DNA of 64,000 nucleotides. It comes from Dolichospermum compactum NIES-806. Lineage in GTDB: Bacteria > Cyanobacteriota > Cyanobacteriia > Cyanobacteriales > Nostocaceae. A program made the translations under genes and the position numbers. This document shows, piece after piece, positions 44,479 to 53,428 of this stretch (the first letter of the stretch is position 1; every line of letters begins with the position of its first letter). The stretch covers positions 669,382 through 733,381 of the forward strand of contig NZ_AP018316.1 of NCBI RefSeq assembly GCF_002368115.1, read 5' to 3'. The notes under the pieces are model-generated. The model was not told the DNA's origin. It searched no databases and saw nothing but the letters and a program-made list of their open reading frames with translations.

Positions 44479-45777
44479 TTACAGACCAGACAGCACCTCT
44501 TTGGCAGCAGCTAATGTTTGTTCAATATCTTCGGAAGTATGTGCTAAAGAAGTAAAACCAGCTTCAAATTGAGATGGTGCTAGATAAATACCATGCTCTA
44601 ACATTCCGCGATGGAAACGACCAAATTTGCCTGTATCCGCCTTTTTTGCATCTTCATAGTTATGCACAGGCCCTGGGGTGAAGAATAGCCCAAACATAGC
44701 ACTAATATTACCACCACAGGCAGCATGACCTGTATCTGCACAGATTTTTAGCAATCCATCAGCTAACTGTTTAGTAATTCTTTCTAAATACTCATAAGTA
44801 CCGGGTTTGCTGAGGAGTTCCAGGGTTTTAATTCCCGCTGTCATGGCTAAAGGATTACCAGAAAGAGTCCCAGCTTGATAAACAGGACCTGCGGGGGCAA
44901 CCATTGACATAATCTCACGACGACCACCATAAGCACCGACTGGTAAACCACCACCAATGACTTTACCCATTGTGGTTAAGTCGGGGGTAACACCAAATTT
45001 GGCTTGTGCGCCACCGTAGGCAATGCGGAAGCCCGTCATCACTTCATCAAATACTAATAATGCCCCATGTTCTTGGGTAAGTTCCCGTAGTCCTTCGAGG
45101 AAACCAGCATCAGGGGTAATAAAACCAGCGTTACCAACTACAGGTTCAAGAATCACACCGGCGATTTCCTGGGGGTTTTGTTCAAATAGGGCTTTGACTG
45201 CTTCCAAATCATTGAAAGGCGCGGTTAAGGTGCTGGCTGTGACGGCTTTGGGTACTCCTGGTGAGTCGGGTAAGCCCAGGGTAGCAACACCAGAACCGGC
45301 TTTGACCAGGAACATATCAGCGTGTCCGTGATAGCAGCCTTCAAATTTAATGACTTTTTCTCGATTTGTAAAGGCTCGCATTAACCGTAATACGGCCATA
45401 CAAGCTTCTGTTCCAGAGTTGACAAATCGGACCATTTCGACGCTAGGAACAGCATCAATGACCATTTCGGCTAAAACGTTTTCGAGAGCGCAGGGAGCGC
45501 CAAAACTTGTGCCTTTATCTAAGGCTGTGTGTAGTGCGGATATTACTTCTGGATGAGCATGACCACAAATAGCTGGTCCCCAAGTCCCAACATAGTCAAT
45601 GTATTTGTTACCGTCTACGTCCCAAATATATGCGCCATTAACATGATCAAATACGATGGGTTGTCCCCCGACGGATTTAAAAGCGCGAACGGGAGAACTG
45701 ACTCCTCCGGGCATGAGGTTTTGAGCAGCAGCAAAGATTTCTTGTGATTTTGTGGTTTTAATTGAGGTGTTTACCAA
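44479..45777 (-). CDS. hemL: glutamate-1-semialdehyde 2,1-aminomutase
   Basis: A 432-residue PLP enzyme that converts glutamate-1-semialdehyde to 5-aminolevulinate, the first committed tetrapyrrole precursor for chlorophyll, haem and bilins. Seen: LMPGGVSSPVRAFKSVGG at the start, GTWGPAICGHAHPEV, VNSGTEACMAVLRLMRA, CYHGHADMFLVKAGSG, the aspartate in LVFDEVMTGFR, and the PLP lysine in LTTMGKVIGGGLPVGAYGG. Full length. Divergent from hisIE with 137 bp between starts. Confidence 0.97.
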   Translation of the reverse strand: MVNTSIKTTKSQEIFAAAQNLMPGGVSSPVRAFKSVGGQPIVFDHVNGAYIWDVDGNKYIDYVGTWGPAICGHAHPEVISALHTALDKGTSFGAPCALENVLAEMVIDAVPSVEMVRFVNSGTEACMAVLRLMRAFTNREKVIKFEGCYHGHADMFLVKAGSGVATLGLPDSPGVPKAVTASTLTAPFNDLEAVKALFEQNPQEIAGVILEPVVGNAGFITPDAGFLEGLRELTQEHGALLVFDEVMTGFRIAYGGAQAKFGVTPDLTTMGKVIGGGLPVGAYGGRREIMSMVAPAGPVYQAGTLSGNPLAMTAGIKTLELLSKPGTYEYLERITKQLADGLLKICADTGHAACGGNISAMFGLFFTPGPVHNYEDAKKADTGKFGRFHRGMLEHGIYLAPSQFEAGFTSLAHTSEDIEQTLAAAKEVLSGL

Positions 45778-45914
45778 GGGTATCTCCTATAAAGTGGCGA
45801 TTAAAATTGAGCTTCTATCTTAGAATAGGGTGAAAAGTTACTTGTGAATTTCTCTGGTATAGAATTAGCTGAAAATGGTATCTTGAGTCAAAGAATTATT
45901 GTAAATTAACTGGT

Positions 45915-46565
45915 ATGTCTTCTTTTGAACAGCTATCTCTCCAATCTGCTATCCCTGTAGAAAAAATTCGCTACGATGACAAGGGTTTAGTGCCTGCTAT
46001 TGTCCAAGATTATTTAGATGGTACGGTGCTGATGATGGCTTGGATGAATCAGGAATCGTTACAAAAGACTTTGGATACCGGGGAAACTTGGTTTTGGAGT
46101 CGTTCTCGGCAGGAGTTTTGGCATAAGGGCGCTACTTCTGGGCATATTCAGAAGGTGCAAACTATTCGTTATGACTGTGATAGTGATGCTCTTTTGATTG
46201 GGGTGGAGCAATTGGGTGATGTAGCTTGTCATACTGGAGAACGTAGTTGTTTTCACCAGGTTGATGGCACGGTGACAGCACCACCGGGGGATAGTTTATC
46301 ACAGTTGTTTGCGGTAATCTGCGATCGCCGTGATCATCCTAATGAAGATTCCTATACCTGTAAGTTATTGGCTGGTGGTGATAATAAGATATTGAAAAAG
46401 ATTGGTGAGGAAAGCGCCGAGGTAGTTATGGCTTGTAAGGATGATGATGCCGATGCGATCGCTGGTGAAGTGGCAGACTTATTTTATCATACTCTTGTAG
46501 CTTTAGCACATCATCAGGTTGATTTAAAGGCAGTTTATCGCAAGTTACAGGAAAGAAGGAAATAG
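45915..46565 (+). CDS. hisIE: bifunctional phosphoribosyl-AMP cyclohydrolase / phosphoribosyl-ATP pyrophosphatase
   Basis: A 216-residue fusion carrying out steps two and three of histidine synthesis. The HisI part (about 15-115) has VLMMAWMNQESLQKTLDTGE, FWSRSRQEFWHKGATSGH and the metal-site VQTIRYDCDSDALLI..ACHTGERSCF. The HisE part (about 125-216) has LSQLFAVICDRRDHPNEDS, KKIGEESAEVVMACKDDD and EVADLFYHTLVALAHH. Both halves look complete. Divergent from hemL. Confidence 0.96.
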   Translation: MSSFEQLSLQSAIPVEKIRYDDKGLVPAIVQDYLDGTVLMMAWMNQESLQKTLDTGETWFWSRSRQEFWHKGATSGHIQKVQTIRYDCDSDALLIGVEQLGDVACHTGERSCFHQVDGTVTAPPGDSLSQLFAVICDRRDHPNEDSYTCKLLAGGDNKILKKIGEESAEVVMACKDDDADAIAGEVADLFYHTLVALAHHQVDLKAVYRKLQERRK

Positions 46566-46581
46566 GCGAAATAATCTAAAA

Positions 46582-46614
46582 ATATCCCCGATTTCTTTAA
46601 GAAGTTGGGGATAT
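46582..46614. repeat. GATCCCCGACTTC palindrome, left of the restriction gene
   Basis: TATCCCCGATTTCTTTAAGA continuing to AGTTGGGGATA makes a near-perfect hairpin just after the hisIE stop; it may also serve as its terminator. The same palindrome is at 51901-51931, after the restriction enzyme gene, and in split form at 19901-19965. Confidence 0.8.
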
Positions 46615-46712
46615 TATCTAATTGATACAATTCTATAACTTTCGATACAAAGTTAATACAAATTAACTTAGTAAAGTCTTTACATATATACGTAAGTGTA
46701 GTTATTATATTA

Positions 46713-46999
46713 TCTGAATCAGGATAACTAGGATTAAAGGATGTACAGGACGGGAATTAATATTTTCATTGTCTGAATCAGGATAACTAGGATTATAGGA
46801 TGTACAGGACGGGAATTAATATTTTCATTGTCTGAATCAGGATAACCAGGATTATAGGATGTACAGGATGTTATTTTTTGTTTACTAAAAGATGATTAAT
46901 TTAGATTAAATAATGATATAACATCGTTAAATTCTGATGCACAAATTAATCAATAACAATCCTGAAAATCCTCAAATCCTGGAAATCCTGATTCAGACA
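46713..46999. repeat. 59 bp tandem repeat (three copies) with inverted partner
   Basis: TCTGAATCAGGATAACTAGG recurs at 46713, 46772 and 46831, exactly 59 bp apart, the third copy partial. At 46984-46999 AATCCTGATTCAGACA is the exact inverse of TGTCTGAATCAGGATT from the tandem block, preceded by AATCCTGAAAATCC-type repeats. The inverted pair encloses the 160 bp before the restriction enzyme gene and could fold in its 5' leader. Confidence 0.85.
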
Positions 47000-47030
47000 A
47001 ATAAAATCAAAAAATAGGATAAATATCAAT

Positions 47031-50000
47031 ATGACTATTACCAGAGTATTAGATGAATTTAGACAAACTTCCACTTCTCCCCGTGATTTAGGTGATAAAT
47101 TTGAACGATTAATGTTAAATTATCTCAAAACTGATCCCTTTTATAAAGACCATTTTAGCCAAGTTTGGTTATGGATGGATTTTCCTAAACGGGGAAATAT
47201 GCCAGATACAGGAATTGACTTAGTAGGAGTGGAGCGCAATACTGGAGATTATTGTGCTATTCAATGTAAATGTTATGATTTAGATTACACTTTACAAAAA
47301 TCAGATATAGATTCATTTTTCACTGCTTCAGGAACTAATTTATTTCAAAAACGCATGATTATTTCTACTACTGCAAAATGGAGTAAAAACGCCCAAGCAG
47401 CTTTAGATGGTCAAACAATTCCCGTTGTTCGTGCTACTATTCATGAGTTACAAAATAGTCCCATTGATTGGGATAAATTCAGTTTAAAAAATCCTGATCA
47501 TTTAGAACTTAAACCTAAAAAACAAATTCGTCCCCACCAACAAACCGCTTTAGAAAAAGTTCTCGCTGGGTTTGAAACAGGAGATAGGGGTAAATTAATT
47601 ATGGCTTGCGGTACTGGTAAAACCTTTACTGCGTTGAAAATTGCGGAAAATTTCCCTAGAGAAAATAATTTAATTCTGTTTTTAGTTCCTTCGATTTCTT
47701 TACTTTCCCAAACCTTGCGAGAATGGACAGCGGAAAGTGATATTAATTTTCATAGTATCGCAGTTTGTTCTGATGTGAATGTGGGTAAAAATAAGAAAAA
47801 ATCTAAAAATGATGATGTTGCAGATATCACAGTTAATGATTTAGCTTTTCCTCCCACAACTAACGCCGATGATATTATTAAATCCTATCAAAGTATTCAA
47901 TCTAAAAATCAATCAGAATTAACTGTTATTTTCTCCACTTATCAATCAATTCAAGCTATATCCGATGCACAGAAAAAAAGTTTACCACAATTCGATTTAA
48001 TTATCTGTGATGAAGCCCATAGAACCACAGGAGTAACTATTTCTGGTGAAGATGAATCTTATTTTATCAGAGTACATAATCAAGATTTTATCAAAGCTAA
48101 AAAACGTCTTTACATGACAGCAACTCCAAAAATTTATCATCCTGAGGCTAAAAATCAAGCACAAGAAAATGATGTTTTATTATGTTCAATGGATGATGAA
48201 GATATTTATGGTCAAGAGTTTCATAGGTTAAATTTTGGTGAAGCTGTTAGTGCTGACTTATTAAGTGATTACAAAGTAATGGTATTAGCAGTAGATAAAA
48301 ATTTTGTTAATGCAACTTTTCAACAACAAATTTCTGATGGAAAGTATGTATTAAATTTAGATGATAAAGCTAAAATTATTGGTTGTTGGAATGGTTTAGC
48401 AAAACGTATTCTTAATGATGAAGAAGGAGACGATACAGAAGATAAAACCCCAATGAAACGGGCAGTTGCGTTTTGTCGCACTATTGAAGATTCAGAAAAA
48501 ATTGTAAAATTATTTGCTAAGAATATCAATGATTATCAAAAATTAAACCCCGAAGATGAAACAGTTTTACAATGTGAATTACAGCACGTTGACGGTAAAC
48601 AGAACGCTTTACAAAGAAATGAAAGGTTAGAATGGTTAAAAGCTGAACCCCTTCATTCCCCCCTTCACAAGCGGGGGGTTAGGGGGGGTAATATTTGCCG
48701 CATTTTATCCAATGCGCGGTGTTTATCGGAAGGGGTAGATGTACCCGCGTTAGATGCGGTGATATTCTTCACACCTCGTAACTCAGTGGTGGATGTGGTA
48801 CAGTCCGTTGGTAGAGTGATGAGAAAAGCGGAGGGGAAAAAATACGGTTATATCATTTTACCAGTTAGTATTGCGGCAGATATTCCTCCTGAAATTGCTT
48901 TAAAGGATAATGAATATAAAGTAGTTTGGCAAGTTTTACAGGCTTTACGTTCTCATGATGAGAGATTTAATGATACTATCAATAAGATAGAATTAAATAA
49001 ACGTCGTCCTGATAAAATTAGTATTATTGGTATAGGTGGTAAAGAAAAAAGTGATTCTTCTCAAAGTTTAAAAATAGAATCTACCTATAAACAATTAGAA
49101 TTGAATTTTCCCATTGAAGAATGGCGAGATGCAATTTATGCGAAAATAGTTACTAAATGTGGTAATCGTCGTTATTGGGAAGATTGGGCTAAGGATGTAG
49201 CGAGAATTGCTGATACTCATACTTCCCGAATTAAAGCATTATTAGAAAATTCAGAATCGGAAGCGAAAAAAGCATTTGATGAGTTTATCACAGGATTACA
49301 TCAAAATATTAATCCTAATGTCACTCCAGATGAAGCTATTGAAATGTTATCTCAACATTTAATTACTAAACCTGTTTTTGATGCTTTGTTTGAAGGTTAC
49401 GAATTTACTAAATATAATCCAGTTTCTCAGACGATGCAAAGAATGTTAGATGTGTTAGAAAGTCAATCTTTGCAGAAGGAAGTCAAGACTTTAGAAAAGT
49501 TTTATCAAAGTGTGCGAGAACGCGCTAGTGGGATTGATAATGCGGAAGGAAAACAGAGGATAATTATTGAATTATATGATAAATTTTTCCGTGCAGCTTT
49601 TCCCAGGTTGGTTGAAAGATTGGGTATTGTTTATACTCCTGTGGAAGTGGTAGATTTTATTATTAAAAGTGCTGATTTTGCTTTAAAACAAGAGTTTGGT
49701 GTGGGTTTAACTGATGAGGGTGTGCATATTTTAGACCCCTTTACAGGGACGGGTACTTTTATGGTGCGGTTGTTGCAAAGTGGGTTAATTAAACCTGAAG
49801 ATTTACAACGTAAGTTTACCTCTGAATTGCACGCTAATGAGATTGTTTTGTTAGCTTATTATATTGCTGCAATTAATATTGAGGAAAGTTATCATTATTT
49901 AACTCAATACCCCCCAACCCCCCTTGTAAAGGGGGGCTTAGATTTCCCCCCCTTATTAAGGGGGGGTCAGGGGGGGTATCAACCTTTTAATGGGATTGTT

Positions 50001-51893
50001 TTAACTGATACTTTTCAAATGTTTGAAAATGCAGGTTATTTGTTAGAAAGTATCTTTCCTGAAAATAATCAACGGGTTATTAATCAAAAGCAAAGGGATA
50101 TTACTGTGATTATTGGTAATCCTCCTTATTCTGCTGGACAAAAATCTGTTAATGATAATGCACAAAATCTTAAATACGAATTATTAGAAAAAAAATTAGA
50201 AGAAACTTATGCTTCACAAGGTACGGGAAAAAGGGCGCTATACGATTCTTATATAAAAGCTTTTCGCTGGGCAAGTGATAGAATAAGAGATAAAGGAGTA
50301 GTTTGTTTCGTTAGTAATGGTTCATTTATTGACAGTAATGCAATGGATGGCTTGAGAAAATGTTTAGTAGATGAATTCACTAGCATTTATTGTTTTAATC
50401 TGCGAGGTAATCAAAGAACTTCTGGAGAACTATCAAGAAAAGAAGGTGGTAAAATTTTTGGTTCAGGAAGTCGTGCTACCATTGCGATTATTTTCTTAAT
50501 CAAAAATGCTGATAAAAAACCAGAAAATAGATTATTTTATCATGATATTGGTGACTATTTAAGTCGAGAAGAAAAACTAAGCATTATTAAAACTTTGGGT
50601 GATATTTCTAGTATAACATGGCAAAAAATAACTCCTAATGAAAATTATGATTGGATTAATCAACGTAATGATGATTTTGAGAGTTTTATTTCATTAGGTG
50701 ATAAGAATGATAAATCAAGTAAAACTATTTTTAATGTTTGTTGCAATGGCGTAGTAACTAACCGTGATTCTTGGGTTTATAATTTTTCTAAAAATAGTTT
50801 ATCTGAAAATATACAAAAAACAATTTGCTTTTATAATCAGGAAAGAGAACGTTTTTTTGAAGCAAAGTCAAAAAATTCTAACTTACAAGTCGAAAAATTT
50901 ATTAGATACGATGCAACTTTTATTACTTGGGATACCAGAAGATTAAAAGGTGGGCTTGAAAAAAATAAAGTCATTAAGTTTGATGCTAATGATTTACGGA
51001 CAGCTATTTATCGTCCTTTCTGCAAACAACATTTATATTTTAATCATGATCTTATTCATTCTCGTTTTTATCAACCCAATTTTTTCCCTAATCAAGATTT
51101 AGAAAACTTAGCAATTTATGTCACTGGAATTGGTGCAAGTAAAGATTTTTCAGCTTTAATAACAGATGTAATTCCTAATTTACATTTACATGATACTGGT
51201 CAATCCTTCCCTTTATATACCTACGAAAAACAAAGCGAACTAGGAGAACTATTTGCAACAGCAACCACAGAACAATACACCAAAAAAGAAAACATTCCCG
51301 ATAGCATCTTCAAAGAATATCAGCAAAAATATCAAGACAAAACCATCAGCAAAGAAGACATATTCTATTACATTTATGGAGTATTACATTCTCCCGAATA
51401 TAAACAACGCTTTGCGTCAGACCTGAAGAAAATGTTACCACGAATCCCCTTTACAGCCGATTTTTGGACATTCAGTAAAGCGGGAAGAGAATTAGCGTAT
51501 TATCATCTCAACTATGAAACCATAGAACCTTATGAATTAGAAGAATTTAAAAAAGAATTATATTTAGATAACCAAGATTATCGAGTGGAAAAAATGGTAT
51601 TTGGTAAGAATAAAAACGGCATAGATAAAACCATCATCATCTATAATAGTAAACTTACCCTATCGCAAATTCCCCTAGAAGCCTACGAATATATAGTAAA
51701 TGGCAAATCAGCCCTAGAATGGATTATGGAAAGGTACAAAGTCATCAAAGATAAGGATAGTGGCATAATTAATGACCCTAACCATTGGTCAGAAAATCCC
51801 CGTTATATAGTGGATTTAGTCAAAAGGATAGTGAGAGTCAGTTTAGAAACTGTGAAGATTGTTAATAGCTTACCAGCATTGAATGAATGGTAA
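47031..51893 (+). CDS. type ISP restriction-modification enzyme, single chain
   Basis: A 1620-residue protein combining nuclease, translocase, methyltransferase and target recognition. N-terminal Mrr-like PD-(D/E)XK: DTGIDLVGV and AIQCKCYDLD (about 63-86). Superfamily-2 helicase: Walker A MACGTGKT near 193, DEAH in IICDEAHRTTG near 326, MTATPK, and QSVGRVMRKAEG near 590. Gamma-type N6-adenine methyltransferase: DPFTGTGTF near 902 and GNPPYSAGQ near 1027. The C-terminal third should hold the recognition domain. The order matches LlaGI-type ISP enzymes (about 1570 residues). Two stretches, about residues 540-553 and 960-983, are repeat-derived insertions. No separate specificity or methylase gene is needed. 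Bounded by palindromic repeats, suggesting a transferable cassette. Confidence 0.93.
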   Translation: MTITRVLDEFRQTSTSPRDLGDKFERLMLNYLKTDPFYKDHFSQVWLWMDFPKRGNMPDTGIDLVGVERNTGDYCAIQCKCYDLDYTLQKSDIDSFFTASGTNLFQKRMIISTTAKWSKNAQAALDGQTIPVVRATIHELQNSPIDWDKFSLKNPDHLELKPKKQIRPHQQTALEKVLAGFETGDRGKLIMACGTGKTFTALKIAENFPRENNLILFLVPSISLLSQTLREWTAESDINFHSIAVCSDVNVGKNKKKSKNDDVADITVNDLAFPPTTNADDIIKSYQSIQSKNQSELTVIFSTYQSIQAISDAQKKSLPQFDLIICDEAHRTTGVTISGEDESYFIRVHNQDFIKAKKRLYMTATPKIYHPEAKNQAQENDVLLCSMDDEDIYGQEFHRLNFGEAVSADLLSDYKVMVLAVDKNFVNATFQQQISDGKYVLNLDDKAKIIGCWNGLAKRILNDEEGDDTEDKTPMKRAVAFCRTIEDSEKIVKLFAKNINDYQKLNPEDETVLQCELQHVDGKQNALQRNERLEWLKAEPLHSPLHKRGVRGGNICRILSNARCLSEGVDVPALDAVIFFTPRNSVVDVVQSVGRVMRKAEGKKYGYIILPVSIAADIPPEIALKDNEYKVVWQVLQALRSHDERFNDTINKIELNKRRPDKISIIGIGGKEKSDSSQSLKIESTYKQLELNFPIEEWRDAIYAKIVTKCGNRRYWEDWAKDVARIADTHTSRIKALLENSESEAKKAFDEFITGLHQNINPNVTPDEAIEMLSQHLITKPVFDALFEGYEFTKYNPVSQTMQRMLDVLESQSLQKEVKTLEKFYQSVRERASGIDNAEGKQRIIIELYDKFFRAAFPRLVERLGIVYTPVEVVDFIIKSADFALKQEFGVGLTDEGVHILDPFTGTGTFMVRLLQSGLIKPEDLQRKFTSELHANEIVLLAYYIAAINIEESYHYLTQYPPTPLVKGGLDFPPLLRGGQGGYQPFNGIVLTDTFQMFENAGYLLESIFPENNQRVINQKQRDITVIIGNPPYSAGQKSVNDNAQNLKYELLEKKLEETYASQGTGKRALYDSYIKAFRWASDRIRDKGVVCFVSNGSFIDSNAMDGLRKCLVDEFTSIYCFNLRGNQRTSGELSRKEGGKIFGSGSRATIAIIFLIKNADKKPENRLFYHDIGDYLSREEKLSIIKTLGDISSITWQKITPNENYDWINQRNDDFESFISLGDKNDKSSKTIFNVCCNGVVTNRDSWVYNFSKNSLSENIQKTICFYNQERERFFEAKSKNSNLQVEKFIRYDATFITWDTRRLKGGLEKNKVIKFDANDLRTAIYRPFCKQHLYFNHDLIHSRFYQPNFFPNQDLENLAIYVTGIGASKDFSALITDVIPNLHLHDTGQSFPLYTYEKQSELGELFATATTEQYTKKENIPDSIFKEYQQKYQDKTISKEDIFYYIYGVLHSPEYKQRFASDLKKMLPRIPFTADFWTFSKAGRELAYYHLNYETIEPYELEEFKKELYLDNQDYRVEKMVFGKNKNGIDKTIIIYNSKLTLSQIPLEAYEYIVNGKSALEWIMERYKVIKDKDSGIINDPNHWSENPRYIVDLVKRIVRVSLETVKIVNSLPALNEW
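48648..48690. repeat. C-rich/G-rich dispersed repeat in the restriction gene, insertion 1
   Basis: CCCCCCTTCACAAGCGGGGGG followed by GTTAGGGGGGGTAAT, a common cyanobacterial hairpin repeat, is read in frame as HSPLHKRGVRGG between the helicase motifs (LKAEP and NICRILSNARCLSEGVD). No stop or frameshift is created. Confidence 0.75.
49909..49980. repeat. C-rich/G-rich dispersed repeat in the restriction gene, insertion 2
   Basis: About 72 bp of runs of C and G (CCCCCCTTGTAAAGGGGGG and a CCCCCCTTATTAAGGGGGG core) are read as PPTPLVKGGLDFPPLLRGGQ between the methyltransferase motif I region and NGIVLTDTFQMFE. It is the same repeat family as insertion 1. Confidence 0.85.
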
Positions 51894-51900
51894 AAAACAA

Positions 51901-51931
51901 GATCCCCGACTTCTTTAAGAAGTCGGGGATA
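51901..51931. repeat. GATCCCCGACTTC palindrome, right of the restriction gene
   Basis: GATCCCCGACTTCT and AGAAGTCGGGGAT form a perfect 13 bp stem with a short TTA-type loop, nine bases after the stop of the restriction enzyme and 16 bp before the end of the convergent gene. Works as a bidirectional terminator candidate and mirrors the copy at 46582. Confidence 0.85.
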
Positions 51932-51946
51932 TGAAACTCTCCAAAA

Positions 51947-52399
51947 CTATACTTCCACAATTCTCGTTTCTAAATTCTTTTGACAACACTTATCTACAAA
52001 ATTATTAGCTAAATCCAATAATTCTAGATCATCAATATCAATATCACTTGCTAATACATCTTTGACAGCAGATTTTTTATCATTTTCCCTAGAAATTCTT
52101 AAACATTCTTCTAAATCTACGGCTAAATCGAACAAGGATGTGTCTCCCACATATTTTCTAATTTTGATGGCGACATCATCATCACTAACTAAAAAGTCTT
52201 TAATTGCATCAAATAAAGGATTGGATATTTCATCATCACCCCAAGTTTCTAGCCAATCACCTTCCACATCTTCTACATAAATATGAACAAAATTTAGTCC
52301 ATAATTTAACCAATCTTGCTGCATATTCCGGGCTGCTGCTAACGCTTCTGTCAGGTTTTCGAGTTGAGCGCTATTATTAGTCTGTTGTTGGTTAACCAT
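51947..52399 (-). CDS. strongly acidic hypothetical protein
   Basis: A 150-residue protein of unknown family. By eye it has about 33 Asp/Glu against about 13 Lys/Arg, with acidic clusters (YVEDVEGDWLETWGDDE, FLVSDDDVAIK, DIDIDDLELLDL). It is the last gene of a three-gene minus-strand operon (53158 to 51947) that converges on the restriction enzyme gene. Such acidity is seen in DNA-mimic anti-restriction proteins, but also in many unrelated proteins; I would not name a function. Confidence 0.6.
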   Translation of the reverse strand: MVNQQQTNNSAQLENLTEALAAARNMQQDWLNYGLNFVHIYVEDVEGDWLETWGDDEISNPLFDAIKDFLVSDDDVAIKIRKYVGDTSLFDLAVDLEECLRISRENDKKSAVKDVLASDIDIDDLELLDLANNFVDKCCQKNLETRIVEV

Positions 52400-52465
52400 A
52401 AATGGTGTTTTCAGCGGATTAATGATGTTAGCTAGGACACAGATTTCGATTTCAATATTCGGGAA

Positions 52466-52915
52466 TCAGGAAAAATTCACATACTTCCCTTCCGCAAGAT
52501 GATCACTGTTATACAGGGCAACATTGACTAACTGATGGATAAAATCATTGTCTTGGGGGTTATAACTTAAGAATAAGCCTCTTTCTATTTCCCACAATTC
52601 CAGTGAATTTTGCCACTTTTGATACTTGGTGTTATGAAATTCTTCACTGACACTGGTAACTTGAATACAGAGTGGTTTATTTTGGTGATTGCTAACAATC
52701 AGGTCTGTCGCCATGGAAAGGTCAGCTATATAACGCCGCCAAAAATCACCTTCCCGGTGAACAACATCCTGAGCTATATATTTAATGATATCACTATCAG
52801 CCTGATTAAACTCCCCCGCCATCATTTTTTTCTTCCAAATATAAAATTTGGTGTCTGTGGCATTAATCCATTTAGGGAACAGATAACCGTACCAATACCT
52901 TTCATTAGCGGTCAT
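52466..52915 (-). CDS. hypothetical protein, possible nuclease-like core
   Basis: A 149-residue protein starting MTANERYWYGYLFPKWINA. The middle reads FWRRYIADLSMATDLIVSNHQNKPL then CIQVTSVSEEFHN, where an Asp followed about 12 residues later by Q-V-T in a beta strand loosely resembles a PD-(D/E)XK core in which Lys is replaced. This is weak. The tail (YNPQDNDFIHQLVNVALYNS) is unknown. It starts three bases after the stop of the gene at 52919, so the two are coupled. Confidence 0.6.
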   Translation of the reverse strand: MTANERYWYGYLFPKWINATDTKFYIWKKKMMAGEFNQADSDIIKYIAQDVVHREGDFWRRYIADLSMATDLIVSNHQNKPLCIQVTSVSEEFHNTKYQKWQNSLELWEIERGLFLSYNPQDNDFIHQLVNVALYNSDHLAEGKYVNFS

Positions 52916-52918
52916 TTG

Positions 52919-53158
52919 TTAAAACTGTAATCTTTTATCTTCTTCTGAAGGTAAAGACTTAATTGCTAACCAAACCTTAGAATCCGTAATTACTTCTAAT
53001 AAAAAAGCAACAACGATGGGTTTGGATATCAGCGAACCAAGCTTGATGTGTTTAATCCAACGGTTAATATCTCTTAATTTTGTCGTGAGATTTGGATCTA
53101 TTTCAGCGGCTTGCTCGATTAATAAATTGAGTTTATCTTTAATTTCCTTGGCTTCCAA
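52919..53158 (-). CDS. small helical hypothetical protein
   Basis: A 79-residue mostly helical protein (AKEIKDKLNLLIEQAAEIDPN, LTTKLRDINRWIKHIKLGSL, VVAFLLEVITDSKVWLAIK). The only start is a TTG at 53158 and there is no ATG, which may mean the first gene of the operon is slightly truncated or uses a rare start. It precedes the gene at 52466 by three bases. No known family recognised. Confidence 0.5.
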   Translation of the reverse strand: MEAKEIKDKLNLLIEQAAEIDPNLTTKLRDINRWIKHIKLGSLISKPIVVAFLLEVITDSKVWLAIKSLPSEEDKRLQF

Positions 53159-53428
53159 ACTATACCCTATTGTAAAATACTAACATGACATCTAAGGATT
53201 TATATCCTACTAAATCGGTAAATAAGGTTGTTAAAAACATTATCATTATTTTATCTTACGGCGGACTGAACAATTTAGCGTTAATTAATTGTCGTATTGG
53301 AGGAGGACTAGATTAGCATATCAGTAAATAATCTTTACACTTAACGCAACTTTACGAAAATCTCAAGTTTTTTGGCACAACTTCGTTAAAAATAGTTTTC
53401 AGTCACAATATTGTTTGCATCCATCATT

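Noticed and set aside
47031..51893. The giant helicase-methyltransferase protein as a new defence system
   Set aside because: Domain order and length match the known type ISP single-chain restriction enzymes.
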